NCBI RefSeq assembly: GCF_016031625.1
Contig: NZ_JACCHP010000003.1
Location: 1-64,000 of the forward strand
Length of the DNA stretch: 64,000 bases
Direction: 5' to 3'
From: Bradyrhizobium agreste
GTDB taxonomy: Bacteria; Pseudomonadota; Alphaproteobacteria; Rhizobiales; Xanthobacteraceae
The notes below the pieces were generated by a model that saw only the letters and a list, made by a program, of their open reading frames with translations, was not told the DNA's origin and ran no database searches. Below are positions 17,502 to 27,296 of this stretch, in pieces; position 1 is the first letter of the stretch; each line of letters starts with the position of its first letter. A program made the translations under genes and the position numbers.

Positions 17502-18317
17502 ATGTCGAAGCCGGTGCTGGGCGCCGCATTGTCCATCAAGTCAATTCCCGCGCATCGTGACTGGCTCCTGGAACGGCAGCGCGATCTGGAAATCCAGGAC
17601 TTTTTCCGCGCCGATCTGCTCGATAGCGACTGGCGCGTAACCGCCGGCGAGATCAAGCAGATGCTCGCAGGTCACACCGGGCGGCTCGGTATCCACGGCC
17701 CGTTCTGGGGCTTCAAGATCGACAGCCACGATCCGATGATCCGTCAGGCCGTGACCAAGCGCCTGCTGCAGGGCCTCGAAGCCGCCGAGTTCCTCGGCGC
17801 GACGCAGATGGTGATCCATTCGCCGTTCACGACCTGGGACCACAACAATCTCGATCTCTATCCCGACAACCGCGCCAATATCGTCGAGCGCGTCAAGGCG
17901 ACACTCGCCGAGGTGATCGCGCGCGCCGAGACGATCGGCTGCGAGATCGTCATCGAGAACATCGAGGACAAGGACCCGCGCGACCGCGTGCGCCTCGCCA
18001 AAGCGCTGGAAAGCAGCAAGGTCCGTGTCTCGCTCGACACCGGCCACGCCAATTACGCCCACATCTCTACCGGCGCGCCGCCGGTCGATTATTACGTCGA
18101 GACCGCCGGCGACATGCTGACGCATGTGCACCTGCAGGACACCGATGGCTTTGCCGACCGGCACTGGGCGCCGGGCGAGGGCAACATTCCCTGGCTCGCC
18201 GTATTCCGCGCGCTGGGACGGCTGACGTCGAACCCCCGGCTGATTCTCGAACTCCGCAATCACGACGACGTCCGCAAGGGCGCGGCGCATCTCGCCGCGC
18301 TCGGTCTCGCCGAATAA
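17502..18317 (+). CDS. Sugar phosphate isomerase/epimerase (xylose isomerase-like TIM barrel)
   Basis: 271 residues, AP_endonuc_2/IolE-type TIM barrel. Metal-binding residues of the family are suggested by GIHGPFWGF, MVIHSPFTTWD, VIENIED (Glu), LDTGHAN (Asp, His), THVHLQDTDG (His, Asp) and LELRN near the end (Glu). It probably interconverts a keto sugar or cyclitol. Ribosome site AAGGAG precedes the ATG. First gene of an operon with a complete dipeptide-type ABC transporter, 31 nt ahead of the binding protein, so its substrate is probably derived from what that transporter imports. Confidence 0.85.
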   Translation: MSKPVLGAALSIKSIPAHRDWLLERQRDLEIQDFFRADLLDSDWRVTAGEIKQMLAGHTGRLGIHGPFWGFKIDSHDPMIRQAVTKRLLQGLEAAEFLGATQMVIHSPFTTWDHNNLDLYPDNRANIVERVKATLAEVIARAETIGCEIVIENIEDKDPRDRVRLAKALESSKVRVSLDTGHANYAHISTGAPPVDYYVETAGDMLTHVHLQDTDGFADRHWAPGEGNIPWLAVFRALGRLTSNPRLILELRNHDDVRKGAAHLAALGLAE

Positions 18318-18348
18318 CGGTAAATCATAAAGGGCAGGGGTCATCCTC

Positions 18349-19986
18349 ATGAGCAAGCTCACCCGTCGCACCATCCTGAAATCCGGCGGCGCCGCCGCAA
18401 GCACTTTGCTGCTGCCGCGCTTTGCGATCGCGCAAGGCGACAATCGTCCGTCGGTGACGATCGCGGTGCAGAAGGTCACGAATGCGAACGTGCTCGACGT
18501 GCTGCGCGAGCAGTCCAATGTCGGCGAGCGGGTGTTCTTCTCCTCGATCTGGGAAGGCCTGATCTCGAAGAACTGGCGCGGCAAACTCGAAGCCGTGCCG
18601 GGCCTTGCCACCGAATGGCGCCGCATCGACGACCAGACCGTCGAGGTGAAGCTGCGCCAGGGCGTCAAGTTCCACAACGGCGACGAGCTCACGGCGGAAG
18701 ACGTCGTCTTCACCTTCAGCCGCGAACGCATGTTCGGCGAGACCGAGGCCAAGAACCGCTCCACCATCAAGGCGTTCGAGAAGATTCCGACGCCGCGCCC
18801 GGGCAAGGAGCTGCCGCCGGACGTTCCCGCGGTCGCCCGCCGCATCTGGCCGGACCTCGTGCGCGTCGATGCCGTCGACAAGTACACGGTGCGCTTCTAC
18901 AACGCGACGCCCGACGTCACGATCGAGGGCCGGCTGTCGCGCTACGGCTCCGACATCATGAACCGCCGCGCCTGGGAAGAGGCGGCGAGCTATCTCGACT
19001 GGGCCCGCAAGCCGGTGACGACCGGCCCCTACAAGGTCGTCGAGCTCAAGCCCGACGTCTCGCTGACGCTGGAAGCCCACGACGAATATTGGGGCGGCCG
19101 GCCGCCGCTCAAGCGGATCCGCTTCCTCGAAGTGCCTGAAGTCGCGAGCCGCATCAACGGCCTGCTCTCGGGCGAGTACCAGTTCGCCTGCGACATCCCG
19201 CCGGACCAGATCGCCGGCATCGAGAAGAATTCCGCCTTCGAAGTGCAGGGCGGCACGATTCAGAATCACCGCCTCACAGTGTTCGACAAGAACCACGCCG
19301 TGCTCGCCAATCCGCTTGTGCGGCGCGCCTTCACCCACGCGATCGATCGCCAGGCGATCGTCGACAGCCTGTGGGCCGGCCGCACCCGCGTGCCGAAGGG
19401 GCTGCAATGGGAATTCTACGGCGACATGTTCAACGCCGACTGGAACGTGCCGGCCTACGATCCCAAGCTGGCGCAGGATCTGCTGAAGCAGGCCAATTAC
19501 AAGGGTGACCCGATCCCGTACCGCCTGCTCAACAATTACTACACCAACCAGGTCGCCACCGCGCAGATCCTGGTCGAGATGTGGAAGTCGGTCGGCCTCA
19601 ATGTGCAGATCGAGACCAAGGAGAACTGGTCGCAGATCATGGAGCGGGCGCCGACCCGCGCCGTGCGCGACTGGTCGAATTCGGCCGCCTTCAACGATCC
19701 GGTCTCCTCGCTGGTCGCCCAGCACGGCCCCAACGGCCAGCAGCAGCAGATCGGCGAATGGACCAACGCCGAGCTGAACACGCTCTCCGAGTTTCTGGAG
19801 ACCTCGACCGACCGGGCCGCCCGCAAGAAGGCGTTCCGCCGCATGCTGGAGATCGCCGAGCGCGAGGATCCCGCCTACACGGTGCTGCACCAGAACGCGA
19901 CCTTCACGGCCAAGCCGAAATCGATCAAGTGGAAGGCGGCGCCTGCCTTTGCGATGGATTTTCGTGCCGGCAATTTCGAGGCCTGA
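18349..19986 (+). CDS. Dipeptide/opine-type ABC substrate-binding protein (SBP_bac_5), Tat signal
   Basis: 545 residues. Twin-arginine signal LTRRTILKSGG with hydrophobic run and AIAQG cleavage. Family 5 markers: VKLRQGVKFHNGDELTAEDVVFTF, ARKPVTTGPYKV, NHAVLANPLVRRAFTHAIDRQ. This family carries oligopeptides, nickel chelates, opines and some oligosaccharides. The isomerase gene in front favours a sugar-containing ligand over a peptide; this is inference. Four transporter genes follow with overlaps. Confidence 0.92.
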   Translation: MSKLTRRTILKSGGAAASTLLLPRFAIAQGDNRPSVTIAVQKVTNANVLDVLREQSNVGERVFFSSIWEGLISKNWRGKLEAVPGLATEWRRIDDQTVEVKLRQGVKFHNGDELTAEDVVFTFSRERMFGETEAKNRSTIKAFEKIPTPRPGKELPPDVPAVARRIWPDLVRVDAVDKYTVRFYNATPDVTIEGRLSRYGSDIMNRRAWEEAASYLDWARKPVTTGPYKVVELKPDVSLTLEAHDEYWGGRPPLKRIRFLEVPEVASRINGLLSGEYQFACDIPPDQIAGIEKNSAFEVQGGTIQNHRLTVFDKNHAVLANPLVRRAFTHAIDRQAIVDSLWAGRTRVPKGLQWEFYGDMFNADWNVPAYDPKLAQDLLKQANYKGDPIPYRLLNNYYTNQVATAQILVEMWKSVGLNVQIETKENWSQIMERAPTRAVRDWSNSAAFNDPVSSLVAQHGPNGQQQQIGEWTNAELNTLSEFLETSTDRAARKKAFRRMLEIAEREDPAYTVLHQNATFTAKPKSIKWKAAPAFAMDFRAGNFEA

Positions 19987-19988
19987 AG

Positions 19989-20972
19989 GTGACGCCGCTG
20001 GTCAGCATCGAGGACTTGCGCGTCGCCTTTAACGGCGTGCCGGTCTTGCGCGGCGTCGATATTGCCTTGCAGAAGGGCGAGGCCGTCGGCCTCGTCGGCG
20101 AGTCCGGCTCCGGCAAATCGGTGACGTGGCTCGCTGCGCTGGGGCTGTTGCCGCGACATGCGCAAGTCTCCGGCTCGGTGCGGCTCGACGGGCGCCAGAT
20201 TCTCGGCGCGCCAGCCGGCGAGCTCGACCAGGTCAGGGGCGGGCGCATCGCCATGATCTTTCAGGATCCGGCGAGCGCGCTCAACCCGGTGCTGACCATC
20301 CGCAGGCAGCTTTGCGAAGCGCTGGTATTACACCGCGATCTCCAAGGCAACGCCGTGAAGGCGGAAGCGCGGCGGCTGCTCGATCTCGTCGGCATCCCCG
20401 ACGCAGGCCGGCGCTTGGAAGCCTATCCGCACGAATTCTCGGGCGGCCAGGTCCAGCGCATCATGATCGCGATGGCGCTCGCCGGGAATCCCGATCTCTT
20501 GATCGCGGACGAGCCGACCACGGCGCTCGATGCCACCATTCAGGCGCAGATCCTGGAGCTGCTTTCAACCGTCCGCCGCGAGCTCGGCATGGCCATGGTG
20601 CTGATCAGCCACGACCTCGGCGTGGTCGCGGAGAATTGCGACCGCGTCGCGGTGATGTATGCCGGCCGCATCGTCGAGCAGGCCCCGAGCATCCAGCTGT
20701 TCGCCGATCCCGTGCACCCTTACGCGCAAGGGTTGATCGGCGCACTGCCGCCGCTCGATGGTCCACGGCGGCGCCTCACCGCCATTCCCGGCACGGTGCC
20801 TGATCCCGCGCACATGCCTGGCGGCTGCGCCTTCGCGCCGCGCTGTTCGCTGGTCGCGGAAGCATGCGGCCTTGCGGCGCCGACCCTGGCGCCGATCGCC
20901 GATGACCGCAGCGTCGCCTGCATCCGTGCCGAGGCCTCGCGCCGCGCGCTGCTCGGGATCGCCGCCGAATGA
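19989..20972 (+). CDS. Dipeptide-type ABC ATP-binding protein (DppD/OppD)
   Basis: 327 residues from the GTG at 19989, 2 nt after the binding-protein stop and with GAAG just upstream; longer frames run into the preceding gene. Walker A GESGSGKS, signature [12 protein letters not shown], Walker [14 protein letters not shown]-loop ISHDLGVV. The oligopeptide/dipeptide C-terminal domain ([12 protein letters not shown], then FAPRC with further cysteines) is present and may bind an iron-sulfur cluster as in DppD relatives. Partner of the next gene. Confidence 0.92.
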   Translation: MTPLVSIEDLRVAFNGVPVLRGVDIALQKGEAVGLVGESGSGKSVTWLAALGLLPRHAQVSGSVRLDGRQILGAPAGELDQVRGGRIAMIFQDPASALNPVLTIRRQLCEALVLHRDLQGNAVKAEARRLLDLVGIPDAGRRLEAYPHEFSGGQVQRIMIAMALAGNPDLLIADEPTTALDATIQAQILELLSTVRRELGMAMVLISHDLGVVAENCDRVAVMYAGRIVEQAPSIQLFADPVHPYAQGLIGALPPLDGPRRRLTAIPGTVPDPAHMPGGCAFAPRCSLVAEACGLAAPTLAPIADDRSVACIRAEASRRALLGIAAE

Positions 20973-21955
20973 GTTCGCCGCTCGTCGAGGTCTCCGCGAT
21001 CTCGCGCACCTATGCGATGCGGTCCGGAATGTTCGGGCGAGCCGCGGCCGTTCACGCCGTCGATGGCGTGTCGCTCACGATTGCCAGAGGCCAGACGCTG
21101 GGTCTCGTCGGCGAATCCGGTTCGGGCAAATCCACCACGGGCCGCCTCGTGCTCGGCCTCGAGCCGCCGGACCGCGGCGCGGTGCGGTTCGATGGCAAGC
21201 CGATGACCGCGCTTGGGACGACGGCCTGGCGTGCGCAGCGCGCGCGGATGCAGATGATCTTCCAGGATCCGCTCGGCGCGCTCGACCGTCGACTGCCGGT
21301 CGCAACGCAGATCCGCGAGCCGCTTGATATTCACGGCATCGGCACGCCGGCGATGCGCGACGACCGGGTGCGCGAATTGTTGCGCGCCGTCGAGCTGACA
21401 CCGGCGCATGGCGCGCGTTATCCCGGCGCGCTCTCCGGCGGCCAGCGTCAGCGCATCGTGCTGGCGCGGGCGCTGGCCACCAAGCCGGATTTCCTGGTCT
21501 GCGACGAGCCGGTCAGCGCGCTCGACGTCTCGATCCAGGCGCAGGTGGTGAACCTGCTCTGCGATCTCCAGGCGCAGCTGTCGCTGACGTTGCTGTTCAT
21601 CAGCCACGATTTGCGCGTCGTCAGGCAGATCAGCAACGTCGTCGCCGTGATGTATCTCGGCCGCATCGTCGAGATCGGCAGCGCCGACGATCTGTTCGCC
21701 CGGCCCGAGCACCCCTACACCCAGGCCCTGGTCTCGGCCTCGCCCGCGCCGGGCCGCCGCAGCGCGGGCCGCATCGTGCTATCAGGCGATCCGCCGAACC
21801 CGGCCGCGCGCCCCGCAGGCTGCGCCTTCCATCCGCGCTGCCCGCGCGCCATTGCGCGCTGTGCGAGCGAGGTGCCGGCGCTGTCCGCCGTCGGCGGCGA
21901 CAGGCAGGTCGCCTGCCATCTCGTCACCGGCGCTGCGACACGGGATGCCGCCTGA
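20969..21955 (+). CDS. Dipeptide-type ABC ATP-binding protein (DppF/OppF)
   Basis: 328 residues; ATG shares an ATGA with the stop of the previous gene. Walker [10 protein letters not shown], signature [15 protein letters not shown], Walker B FLVCDEPVSALDVS, H-loop ISHDLRVV. C-terminal oligopeptide domain with HPYTQALVSASP and FHPRCPRA. Forms the ATPase heterodimer with the preceding product. Confidence 0.92.
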   Translation: MSSPLVEVSAISRTYAMRSGMFGRAAAVHAVDGVSLTIARGQTLGLVGESGSGKSTTGRLVLGLEPPDRGAVRFDGKPMTALGTTAWRAQRARMQMIFQDPLGALDRRLPVATQIREPLDIHGIGTPAMRDDRVRELLRAVELTPAHGARYPGALSGGQRQRIVLARALATKPDFLVCDEPVSALDVSIQAQVVNLLCDLQAQLSLTLLFISHDLRVVRQISNVVAVMYLGRIVEIGSADDLFARPEHPYTQALVSASPAPGRRSAGRIVLSGDPPNPAARPAGCAFHPRCPRAIARCASEVPALSAVGGDRQVACHLVTGAATRDAA

Positions 21956-22884
21956 TGGGTCGTTATTTCGCCGTTCGGATCGGACGCGCTGCGCTCACGA
22001 TCGTGCTCGTCGTCACCTTTGCCTTCATCGTGTTGCGCCTGTCGGGCGATCCCGCGCTGATGATCCTGGGGCCTGAGGCACCGCCCGAGGTGCTCGCGGC
22101 GTTTCGCAAGGCCTGGGGCCTCGATGATCCGATCTGGGCTCAATACTTCGATTATTTCGGCGCCATCGCGCGAGGCGAGCTCGGCCGCTCCATGCGCGAC
22201 GGCCGGCCCGCGATCGAGCTGGTGCTGGAACGCATCCCGGCGACGCTGGCGCTGACCCTGCCGGCGTTCTTCTTCAAGGTGGCGCTCGGCGTTCCCGCAG
22301 GGATTTACGCGGCGCTGCATCGCGGCTCGGGAATCGACCGCGCCGTGATGATGACGGCGGTCGCCGGCTTCACCGTGCCGAGTTTCGTGCTCGCGCTGCT
22401 GCTGGTGCTCGTCTTCGCCGTGCAGCTCGGCTGGCTGCCCTCGGGCGGGCAGGACAGCTGGCGCCACGCCATCCTGCCGATCGCAACGCTCAGCCTCGGC
22501 GGCGCCGCGGTGCTGGCGCGCTTCACCCGCAGCGCCATGCTGGAGGTGCTGGGCCAGCCTTATATCCGCGCCGCATCCGCAAAAGGCGTGCCGTGGCGCA
22601 AGGTGGTGACCTCGCATGCACTGCCGAATGCAGCGATCCCGACCGTGACCATCCTCGGCTTCATGGTCGGCACGCTGATCGCAGGCGCCGTCGTGGTCGA
22701 GAGCGTGTTCGCCTGGCCGGGAGTAGGGCGGCTTCTTGTCGTTGCGGTCGCCAATCGCGATCTCGCCGTCGTGCAATGCATCCTGCTGTTGGTCGCGATG
22801 ACCATGGTGACGTCCAATCTGATCGTCGATTTCCTCTACGGCTTCCTCGATCCGCGCCTGCGCAGCAAGGGAGCGCATGCATGA
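21955..22884 (+). CDS. Dipeptide-type ABC permease (DppB)
   Basis: 309 residues, six membrane segments; starts with the ring of residues GRYFAVRIGRAALTIVLVV. Conserved features: RLSGDPA, the EAA-loop region YIRAASAKGVPWRKVVTSHALPNA and ESVFAWPGVGRLLV. Its start overlaps the preceding stop by one base. Pairs with the next permease. Confidence 0.93.
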   Translation: MGRYFAVRIGRAALTIVLVVTFAFIVLRLSGDPALMILGPEAPPEVLAAFRKAWGLDDPIWAQYFDYFGAIARGELGRSMRDGRPAIELVLERIPATLALTLPAFFFKVALGVPAGIYAALHRGSGIDRAVMMTAVAGFTVPSFVLALLLVLVFAVQLGWLPSGGQDSWRHAILPIATLSLGGAAVLARFTRSAMLEVLGQPYIRAASAKGVPWRKVVTSHALPNAAIPTVTILGFMVGTLIAGAVVVESVFAWPGVGRLLVVAVANRDLAVVQCILLLVAMTMVTSNLIVDFLYGFLDPRLRSKGAHA

Positions 22885-23741
22885 CCGACGCCACGCTCAA
22901 GGTTACCCCTATCCGCCGCCGCTTCGGCCTGCCGGCCGTTCCGATCTCAGTTGCGCTGGCGGTCACCTGGATCGTCGCGATGCTGCTGATCGCGGCCTTT
23001 GCGGAGAAGATCGCGCCTTACGGTTTCACGCAGCTCGACCTGCGCAACCGGCTCGCTGCGCCCGGCAATGCCGCGCACTGGCTCGGCACCGACGAGCTTG
23101 GCCGGGACGTGCTGTCGCGGCTGCTCGTTTCCATCCGCATCTCGCTGCTGATCGCGTTCGGCGCCACCGCGATCTCGGCCGTGGTCGGGACCATGCTCGG
23201 CTTCCTCGCCGCCCATTTTCGCGGGGCCGTCGAGCAGCTCGTGCTGATGCTGTCGGACTTCCAGGCCAGCATGCCGTTCCTGATCATGGCGCTGGCCGTG
23301 CTCGCCTTTTTCGGCAACTCGCTGCCACTTCTGGTCGGCCTGATGGGCCTGTTCGGCTGGGAGCGCTATGCCCGCATCGCGCGCGGCCTTGCCATCTCCG
23401 CCAATGCGCAAGGCTACGCCGCCGCCGTCCGCCAGTTGGGGGCGACGCCGTCGCGGATCTACCTCCGGCACATCCTGCCCAACATCGCCTCGACCCTGAT
23501 CGTTTCGACCACGCTGGTCTTCCCCGAGGTAATCCTGATGGAGTCGGGCCTGTCCTTCCTCGGCCTCGGCGTGCAGCCGCCGATGACCAGCCTCGGCAAC
23601 ATGGTCGGCTACGGCCGCGAATATCTGACCCGCGCCCCCTGGATCATGCTGGCGCCGGCGACCACCATCGTGGTGACCACGCTCGCGGTCTCCGTGATCG
23701 GCGACTGGCTGCGCGACCGGCTCGATCCGACGCTGCAATAG
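22881..23741 (+). CDS. Dipeptide-type ABC permease (DppC)
   Basis: 286 residues from ATG 22881, sharing ATGA with the DppB-like gene; the longer open frame upstream is a shadow. Features: HWLGTDELGRDVLSRLL, EAA-type loop AVRQLGATPSRIYLRHILPN, and ESGLSFLGLGVQPP. Six membrane segments. Last gene of the isomerase-ABC operon; the repeat at 23762 lies just behind it and could serve as its terminator. Confidence 0.93.
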   Translation: MTDATLKVTPIRRRFGLPAVPISVALAVTWIVAMLLIAAFAEKIAPYGFTQLDLRNRLAAPGNAAHWLGTDELGRDVLSRLLVSIRISLLIAFGATAISAVVGTMLGFLAAHFRGAVEQLVLMLSDFQASMPFLIMALAVLAFFGNSLPLLVGLMGLFGWERYARIARGLAISANAQGYAAAVRQLGATPSRIYLRHILPNIASTLIVSTTLVFPEVILMESGLSFLGLGVQPPMTSLGNMVGYGREYLTRAPWIMLAPATTIVVTTLAVSVIGDWLRDRLDPTLQ

Positions 23742-23761
23742 GGGCTCCGACACCCCCCGCT

Positions 23762-23867
23762 GTCATTCCGGGGCGCGCCGAAAGGCGCGAACCCGGAATC
23801 CATTGTCCCGCGGGTGCTGCCGCCCGATGGATTCCGGGTTCGATGCTGCGCATCGCCCCGGAATGAC
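23762..23867. repeat. Cloverleaf-forming intergenic repeat
   Basis: Outer arms GTCATTCCGGGGCG (23762-23775) and its exact complement (23854-23867) enclose three further perfect stems. They are CGCGCC-GAAA-GGCGCG (23774-23789), AACCCGGAATCCAT (23790-23803) paired with 23827-23840, and a GATGC-TGC-GCATC hairpin (23842-23854). I recognise the GTCATTCCGGGGC and GGAATCCATT words as a repeat common between genes of Bradyrhizobium-like genomes. It follows the ABC operon and precedes ilvD. Confidence 0.75.
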
Positions 23868-24030
23868 GGAGAGGTAAGACCGGCGACAAAAACCCCGCGC
23901 CGGGAGCAGGGGAGCCCTGCCGGGCCCAAGTTCCCGTTGCGCCCGCCGGATCCGTGCGCTATCCGGCCCGAAAGGCCTGAGGCGGCTTCATATTTTCCCG
24001 CCCCGGCCCAACCCGAGGACGGAAACCGCC

Positions 24031-25881
24031 ATGCCAGCCTATCGCTCCCGCACCACAACCCACGGCCGCAACATGGCGGGCGCCCGCGGCCTCTGGCGCG
24101 CGACCGGCATGAAGGACGCCGATTTCGGCAAGCCGATCATCGCGGTCGTCAATTCCTTCACCCAGTTCGTGCCCGGCCACGTCCATCTGAAGGACCTCGG
24201 CCAGCTCGTGGCCCGCGAGATCGAGCAGGCCGGCGGCGTCGCCAAGGAGTTCAACACCATCGCGGTCGACGATGGCATCGCCATGGGCCATGACGGCATG
24301 CTCTACAGCCTGCCGTCGCGTGAGCTGATCGCCGACAGCGTCGAGTACATGGCCAACGCGCATTGCGCCGACGGTCTCGTCTGCATCTCCAACTGCGACA
24401 AGATCACGCCCGGCATGCTGATGGCAGCGCTCAGGCTCAACATCCCCGCCGTGTTCGTCTCGGGCGGGCCGATGGAGGCCGGCAAGGTCAAGCTGGCCGG
24501 CAAGACCAAGGCCGTCGACCTCATCGACGCCATGGTGGCCGCGGCGGATTCCAAGGTCAGCGACGACGACGTCAAGGTGATCGAGCGCTCGGCGTGCCCG
24601 ACCTGCGGCTCCTGCTCGGGCATGTTCACCGCCAATTCCATGAACTGCCTGACCGAGGCGCTGGGCCTCGCGCTGCCCGGCAACGGCTCGGTGGTCGCAA
24701 CCCATGCCGACCGCAAGCGGCTGTTCGTCGAGGCCGGCCACACCATCGTCGATCTGGTCCGCCGCTATTACGAGCAGGACGACGCCTCCGTGTTGCCGCG
24801 CAACATCGCCAACTTCAAGGCATTCGAGAACGCGATGACGCTCGACATCGCCATGGGCGGCTCGACCAACACCGTGCTGCATCTGCTCGCCGCGGCCCAT
24901 GAAGGGCAGGTCGAGTTCACCATGCGCGACATCGACCGGCTTTCGCGCCGCGTGCCGGTGCTCTGCAAGGTCGCGCCCTCCGTCGCCGACGTGCACGTCG
25001 AGGACGTGCATCGTGCCGGTGGCATCATGGGCATCCTGGGCGAGCTCGACCGCGCCGGGCTGATCGACACTTCGGTCTCGACGGTGCACGCGCCGACCAT
25101 GAACGAGGCGCTGGAGCGCTGGGACATCAAGCGCACCAAGAGCGAGACGGTGCGCACCTTTTATCGCGCCTCGCCCGGCGGCATCCCGACGCAGGTCGCC
25201 TTCAGCCAGGAGCGCCGTTACGACGAGCTCGATGCCGACCGCGAGAAGGGCGTGGTGCGCGATCTCGAACACGCCTTCAGCAAGGACGGCGGCCTCGCCG
25301 TGCTCTACGGCAATCTCGCGCAGGACGGCTGCATCGTGAAGACCGCCGGTGTCGATGCCTCGATCCTGAAATTCTCCGGCCCCGCGCGCGTGTTCGAAAG
25401 CCAGGACGCGGCGGTCGAAGGCATTCTGGGCGGCAAGGTCGTCGCGGGCGAGGTCGTCGTGGTGCGCTACGAAGGCCCGCGCGGCGGCCCCGGCATGCAG
25501 GAGATGCTGTATCCGACCAGCTATTTGAAATCGATGGGCCTGGGCAAGGCTTGCGCGCTCGTCACCGACGGCCGCTTCTCGGGCGGCTCGTCCGGCCTGT
25601 CGATCGGACATCTGTCGCCGGAAGCCGCCGAAGGCGGCAATATCGGTCTCGTGCGCGACGGCGACCGCATCGCCATCGACATCCCGAACCGCAGCATCAG
25701 CCTCGAGGTTTCCGACGAGGAGCTCGTCAGGCGCCGCGCTGCGGAGGAGGCGAAGGGCGATGCCGCCTGGCAGCCGGCCAATCGCAAGCGCAACGTCTCC
25801 ACCGCGCTGCAGGCCTACGCCGCGCTCACCACCAGCGCCGCGCGCGGCGCGGTGCGCGAGGTGAAGCGGCGTCCGAAGTAG
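24031..25881 (+). CDS. ilvD: Dihydroxy-acid dehydratase
   Basis: 616 residues, the length of E. coli IlvD. Cluster cysteine Cys122 in SNCDKITPG and Cys189/Cys192/Cys195 in [13 protein letters not shown], metal-binding Asp81 ([12 protein letters not shown]), and [18 protein letters not shown] near the end. It dehydrates 2,3-dihydroxyisovalerate and its homologue in valine, leucine and isoleucine synthesis and carries an iron-sulfur cluster. Motifs fit IlvD rather than the Edd or sugar-acid dehydratase branch. Monocistronic. A 719-codon antisense frame is a shadow. Confidence 0.96.
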   Translation: MPAYRSRTTTHGRNMAGARGLWRATGMKDADFGKPIIAVVNSFTQFVPGHVHLKDLGQLVAREIEQAGGVAKEFNTIAVDDGIAMGHDGMLYSLPSRELIADSVEYMANAHCADGLVCISNCDKITPGMLMAALRLNIPAVFVSGGPMEAGKVKLAGKTKAVDLIDAMVAAADSKVSDDDVKVIERSACPTCGSCSGMFTANSMNCLTEALGLALPGNGSVVATHADRKRLFVEAGHTIVDLVRRYYEQDDASVLPRNIANFKAFENAMTLDIAMGGSTNTVLHLLAAAHEGQVEFTMRDIDRLSRRVPVLCKVAPSVADVHVEDVHRAGGIMGILGELDRAGLIDTSVSTVHAPTMNEALERWDIKRTKSETVRTFYRASPGGIPTQVAFSQERRYDELDADREKGVVRDLEHAFSKDGGLAVLYGNLAQDGCIVKTAGVDASILKFSGPARVFESQDAAVEGILGGKVVAGEVVVVRYEGPRGGPGMQEMLYPTSYLKSMGLGKACALVTDGRFSGGSSGLSIGHLSPEAAEGGNIGLVRDGDRIAIDIPNRSISLEVSDEELVRRRAAEEAKGDAAWQPANRKRNVSTALQAYAALTTSAARGAVREVKRRPK

Positions 25882-26276
25882 GCGCCCGATCGGCACCACA
25901 AGGATGGGTCGGCGATCTTCGGAACGCCTCGCGGCTCCCTGCGAGCAGGCCGTCGCGCTGTTGCAGGAAACGCGAAGCCGAAACGGAGATTTGGAAGAAC
26001 GGCCCCCGCGTCCCCGGGGCGTGGGCTGGTTGGGTGGGGAGCGGGAGCCGTTTGCGTAGTGGGCACCCGACGTGCGGGCTCGCCCGCCAGGCGCCACCAC
26101 CTTAGTGCATTTATCCACATTATGCTATTTAATTTATATTAATTGTCTTTTTATTTCGATTTAATCGTGCCATCCTGAGAAAAATCGCCAAAATCCGATT
26201 TTCCGAATCCGGCCGAGGCGGTCGCCGTGTCGAGGTACGTCCGCAAAGGTTCGGATTGCCAGCAGCGGAGTTAGTC
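25882..26276. other. Intergenic region with AT-rich tract and a DnaA-box match
   Basis: 395 nt. The first 220 nt are GC-rich and read on the minus strand as a spurious frame (ending PRREPRGVPKIADPSLW) that I associate with a repeated intergenic sequence in Bradyrhizobium-like genomes. At 26111-26119 TTATCCACA matches the DnaA-box consensus exactly, and 26117-26165 is strikingly AT-rich for this genome. Only one box was found, so an origin is unlikely; the AT tract may be the promoter of the gene at 26277. Confidence 0.4.
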
Positions 26277-26594
26277 ATGAGCCATTCTCCATCACTCGTG
26301 CCGCAAATCACGACAGACCGGGACGTCTACCTCGTGCTCGATGACTTCGGCCGCCGGCTGGGCAGGGCCTGGTGCGAGACGGCCGAGGAGGACGCCAATC
26401 GCGCGACCCTGCTCAGACATCTCGCCGAAGGGCAGTATCTCCATCCCACACGTATCGTGGCGTTCAACACCGCGGAGGGATGGTCGCGGGATGCCACCGC
26501 CGAAATTGCCGATGAGCTGCGTCGCCGCTTCGTCGAGCTCGAGGAGACCGATCCCTCGCTGCTGGAGTTCCTGGAAAGAGCAGCGAGGCGTTGA
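26277..26594 (+). CDS. Conserved hypothetical protein
   Basis: 105 residues from ATG 26277 (GGAG about 8 nt upstream); a longer frame from 26256 is less likely. Soluble and acidic. It begins with a strand-rich half, VYLVLDDFGRRLGRAWCETAEEDANRATLLRHLAEGQY, and continues VAFNTAEGWSRDATAEIADELRRRF, ending in a charged helix. It resembles a family of short uncharacterised Bradyrhizobium proteins; no motif of known function. Isolated gene after an AT-rich upstream tract. Confidence 0.7.
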   Translation: MSHSPSLVPQITTDRDVYLVLDDFGRRLGRAWCETAEEDANRATLLRHLAEGQYLHPTRIVAFNTAEGWSRDATAEIADELRRRFVELEETDPSLLEFLERAARR

Positions 26595-26862
26595 AGCTCT
26601 TACTGTCGAGGGCGGATGAACGCTGCAAATTGTGCTCGAACGAGCACCGCGGCGATGTCCGATTCCGCACGCGCTTGTCATGCGCACGTCGCTGCAAACA
26701 TTCCCGCGCGCTTATGCGCGTGGTCAATGAGTTCTTACCGCTCCGCCGCGACCGGCCGTTCGCATTAAGGATGCTCCGACGAAGTTCGGCAAAGCAAGGT
26801 TTAGCGGCATATACTCGCGCGACCTTCGCTAATCCATTTCGGGCAACTGGGGCACCGCTACA

Positions 26863-27237
26863 ATGTCTCGTACTCTTGCTGTCGTTTTCTCGACCGCCGT
26901 CGCCGCGATTTCCATGACGGGCGCAGCCTCCGCCGGCTGCTACAATTGCTACACGCCGTCGCCGTGCACGACCTGCTATCAGCAGCAATATGTGCCGCCG
27001 CAATATCGCACCGTCGACGAGACCGTGATGGTCTCCCCGGGCGCTGTGGTCGCGCACCGTACACCGGCGCAGTATCGCACCGTGATGGTGCCGCAGACCG
27101 TGATGGTCGCGCCGCCGAGCGTCCAGTACGAGCGCATCCCGCCGCAATACGCCACCCGCCAGCGCGTCGAGATGGTTTCGCCGGGCTATTCCTACTACGC
27201 CCCGGTGCAGATGAACTGCGCGTCCTGCGGCTATTGA
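26863..27237 (+). CDS. Small secreted Tyr/Pro/Val-rich protein
   Basis: 124 residues. Signal peptide MSRTLAVVFSTAVAAISMTG followed by AASAG. The mature part has cysteine-rich ends (GCYNCYTPSPCTTCYQQQ at the front, CASCGY at the end) and a middle of degenerate repeats built on PPQYRTV, AQYRTVMVPQTVMV and RIPPQYATRQ. Likely an exported cell-surface or periplasmic structural protein; function unknown. A strong terminator follows at 27264. Confidence 0.8.
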   Translation: MSRTLAVVFSTAVAAISMTGAASAGCYNCYTPSPCTTCYQQQYVPPQYRTVDETVMVSPGAVVAHRTPAQYRTVMVPQTVMVAPPSVQYERIPPQYATRQRVEMVSPGYSYYAPVQMNCASCGY

Positions 27238-27263
27238 CGCCAGCCAACGGAACAGGCTTCGAG

Positions 27264-27296
27264 CGGCGCTCCCTTAAGGGGGCGCCGTTTGCTTTT
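27264..27296 (+). terminator. Rho-independent terminator
   Basis: Stem CGGCGCTCCC (27264-27273) pairs with GGGGGCGCCG (27278-27287, one T-G wobble) around a TTAA loop, followed by TTTGCTTTT. It sits 27 nt past the stop of the Tyr/Pro-rich protein gene. Confidence 0.85.

Noticed and set aside
18325..19890. 521-codon minus-strand frame
   Set aside because: Antisense to the ABC binding-protein gene, which has a Tat signal and family motifs.
23959..26118. 719-codon open frame on the minus strand
   Set aside because: It is antisense to ilvD, whose motifs are complete. High-GC coding DNA often leaves long open antisense frames.
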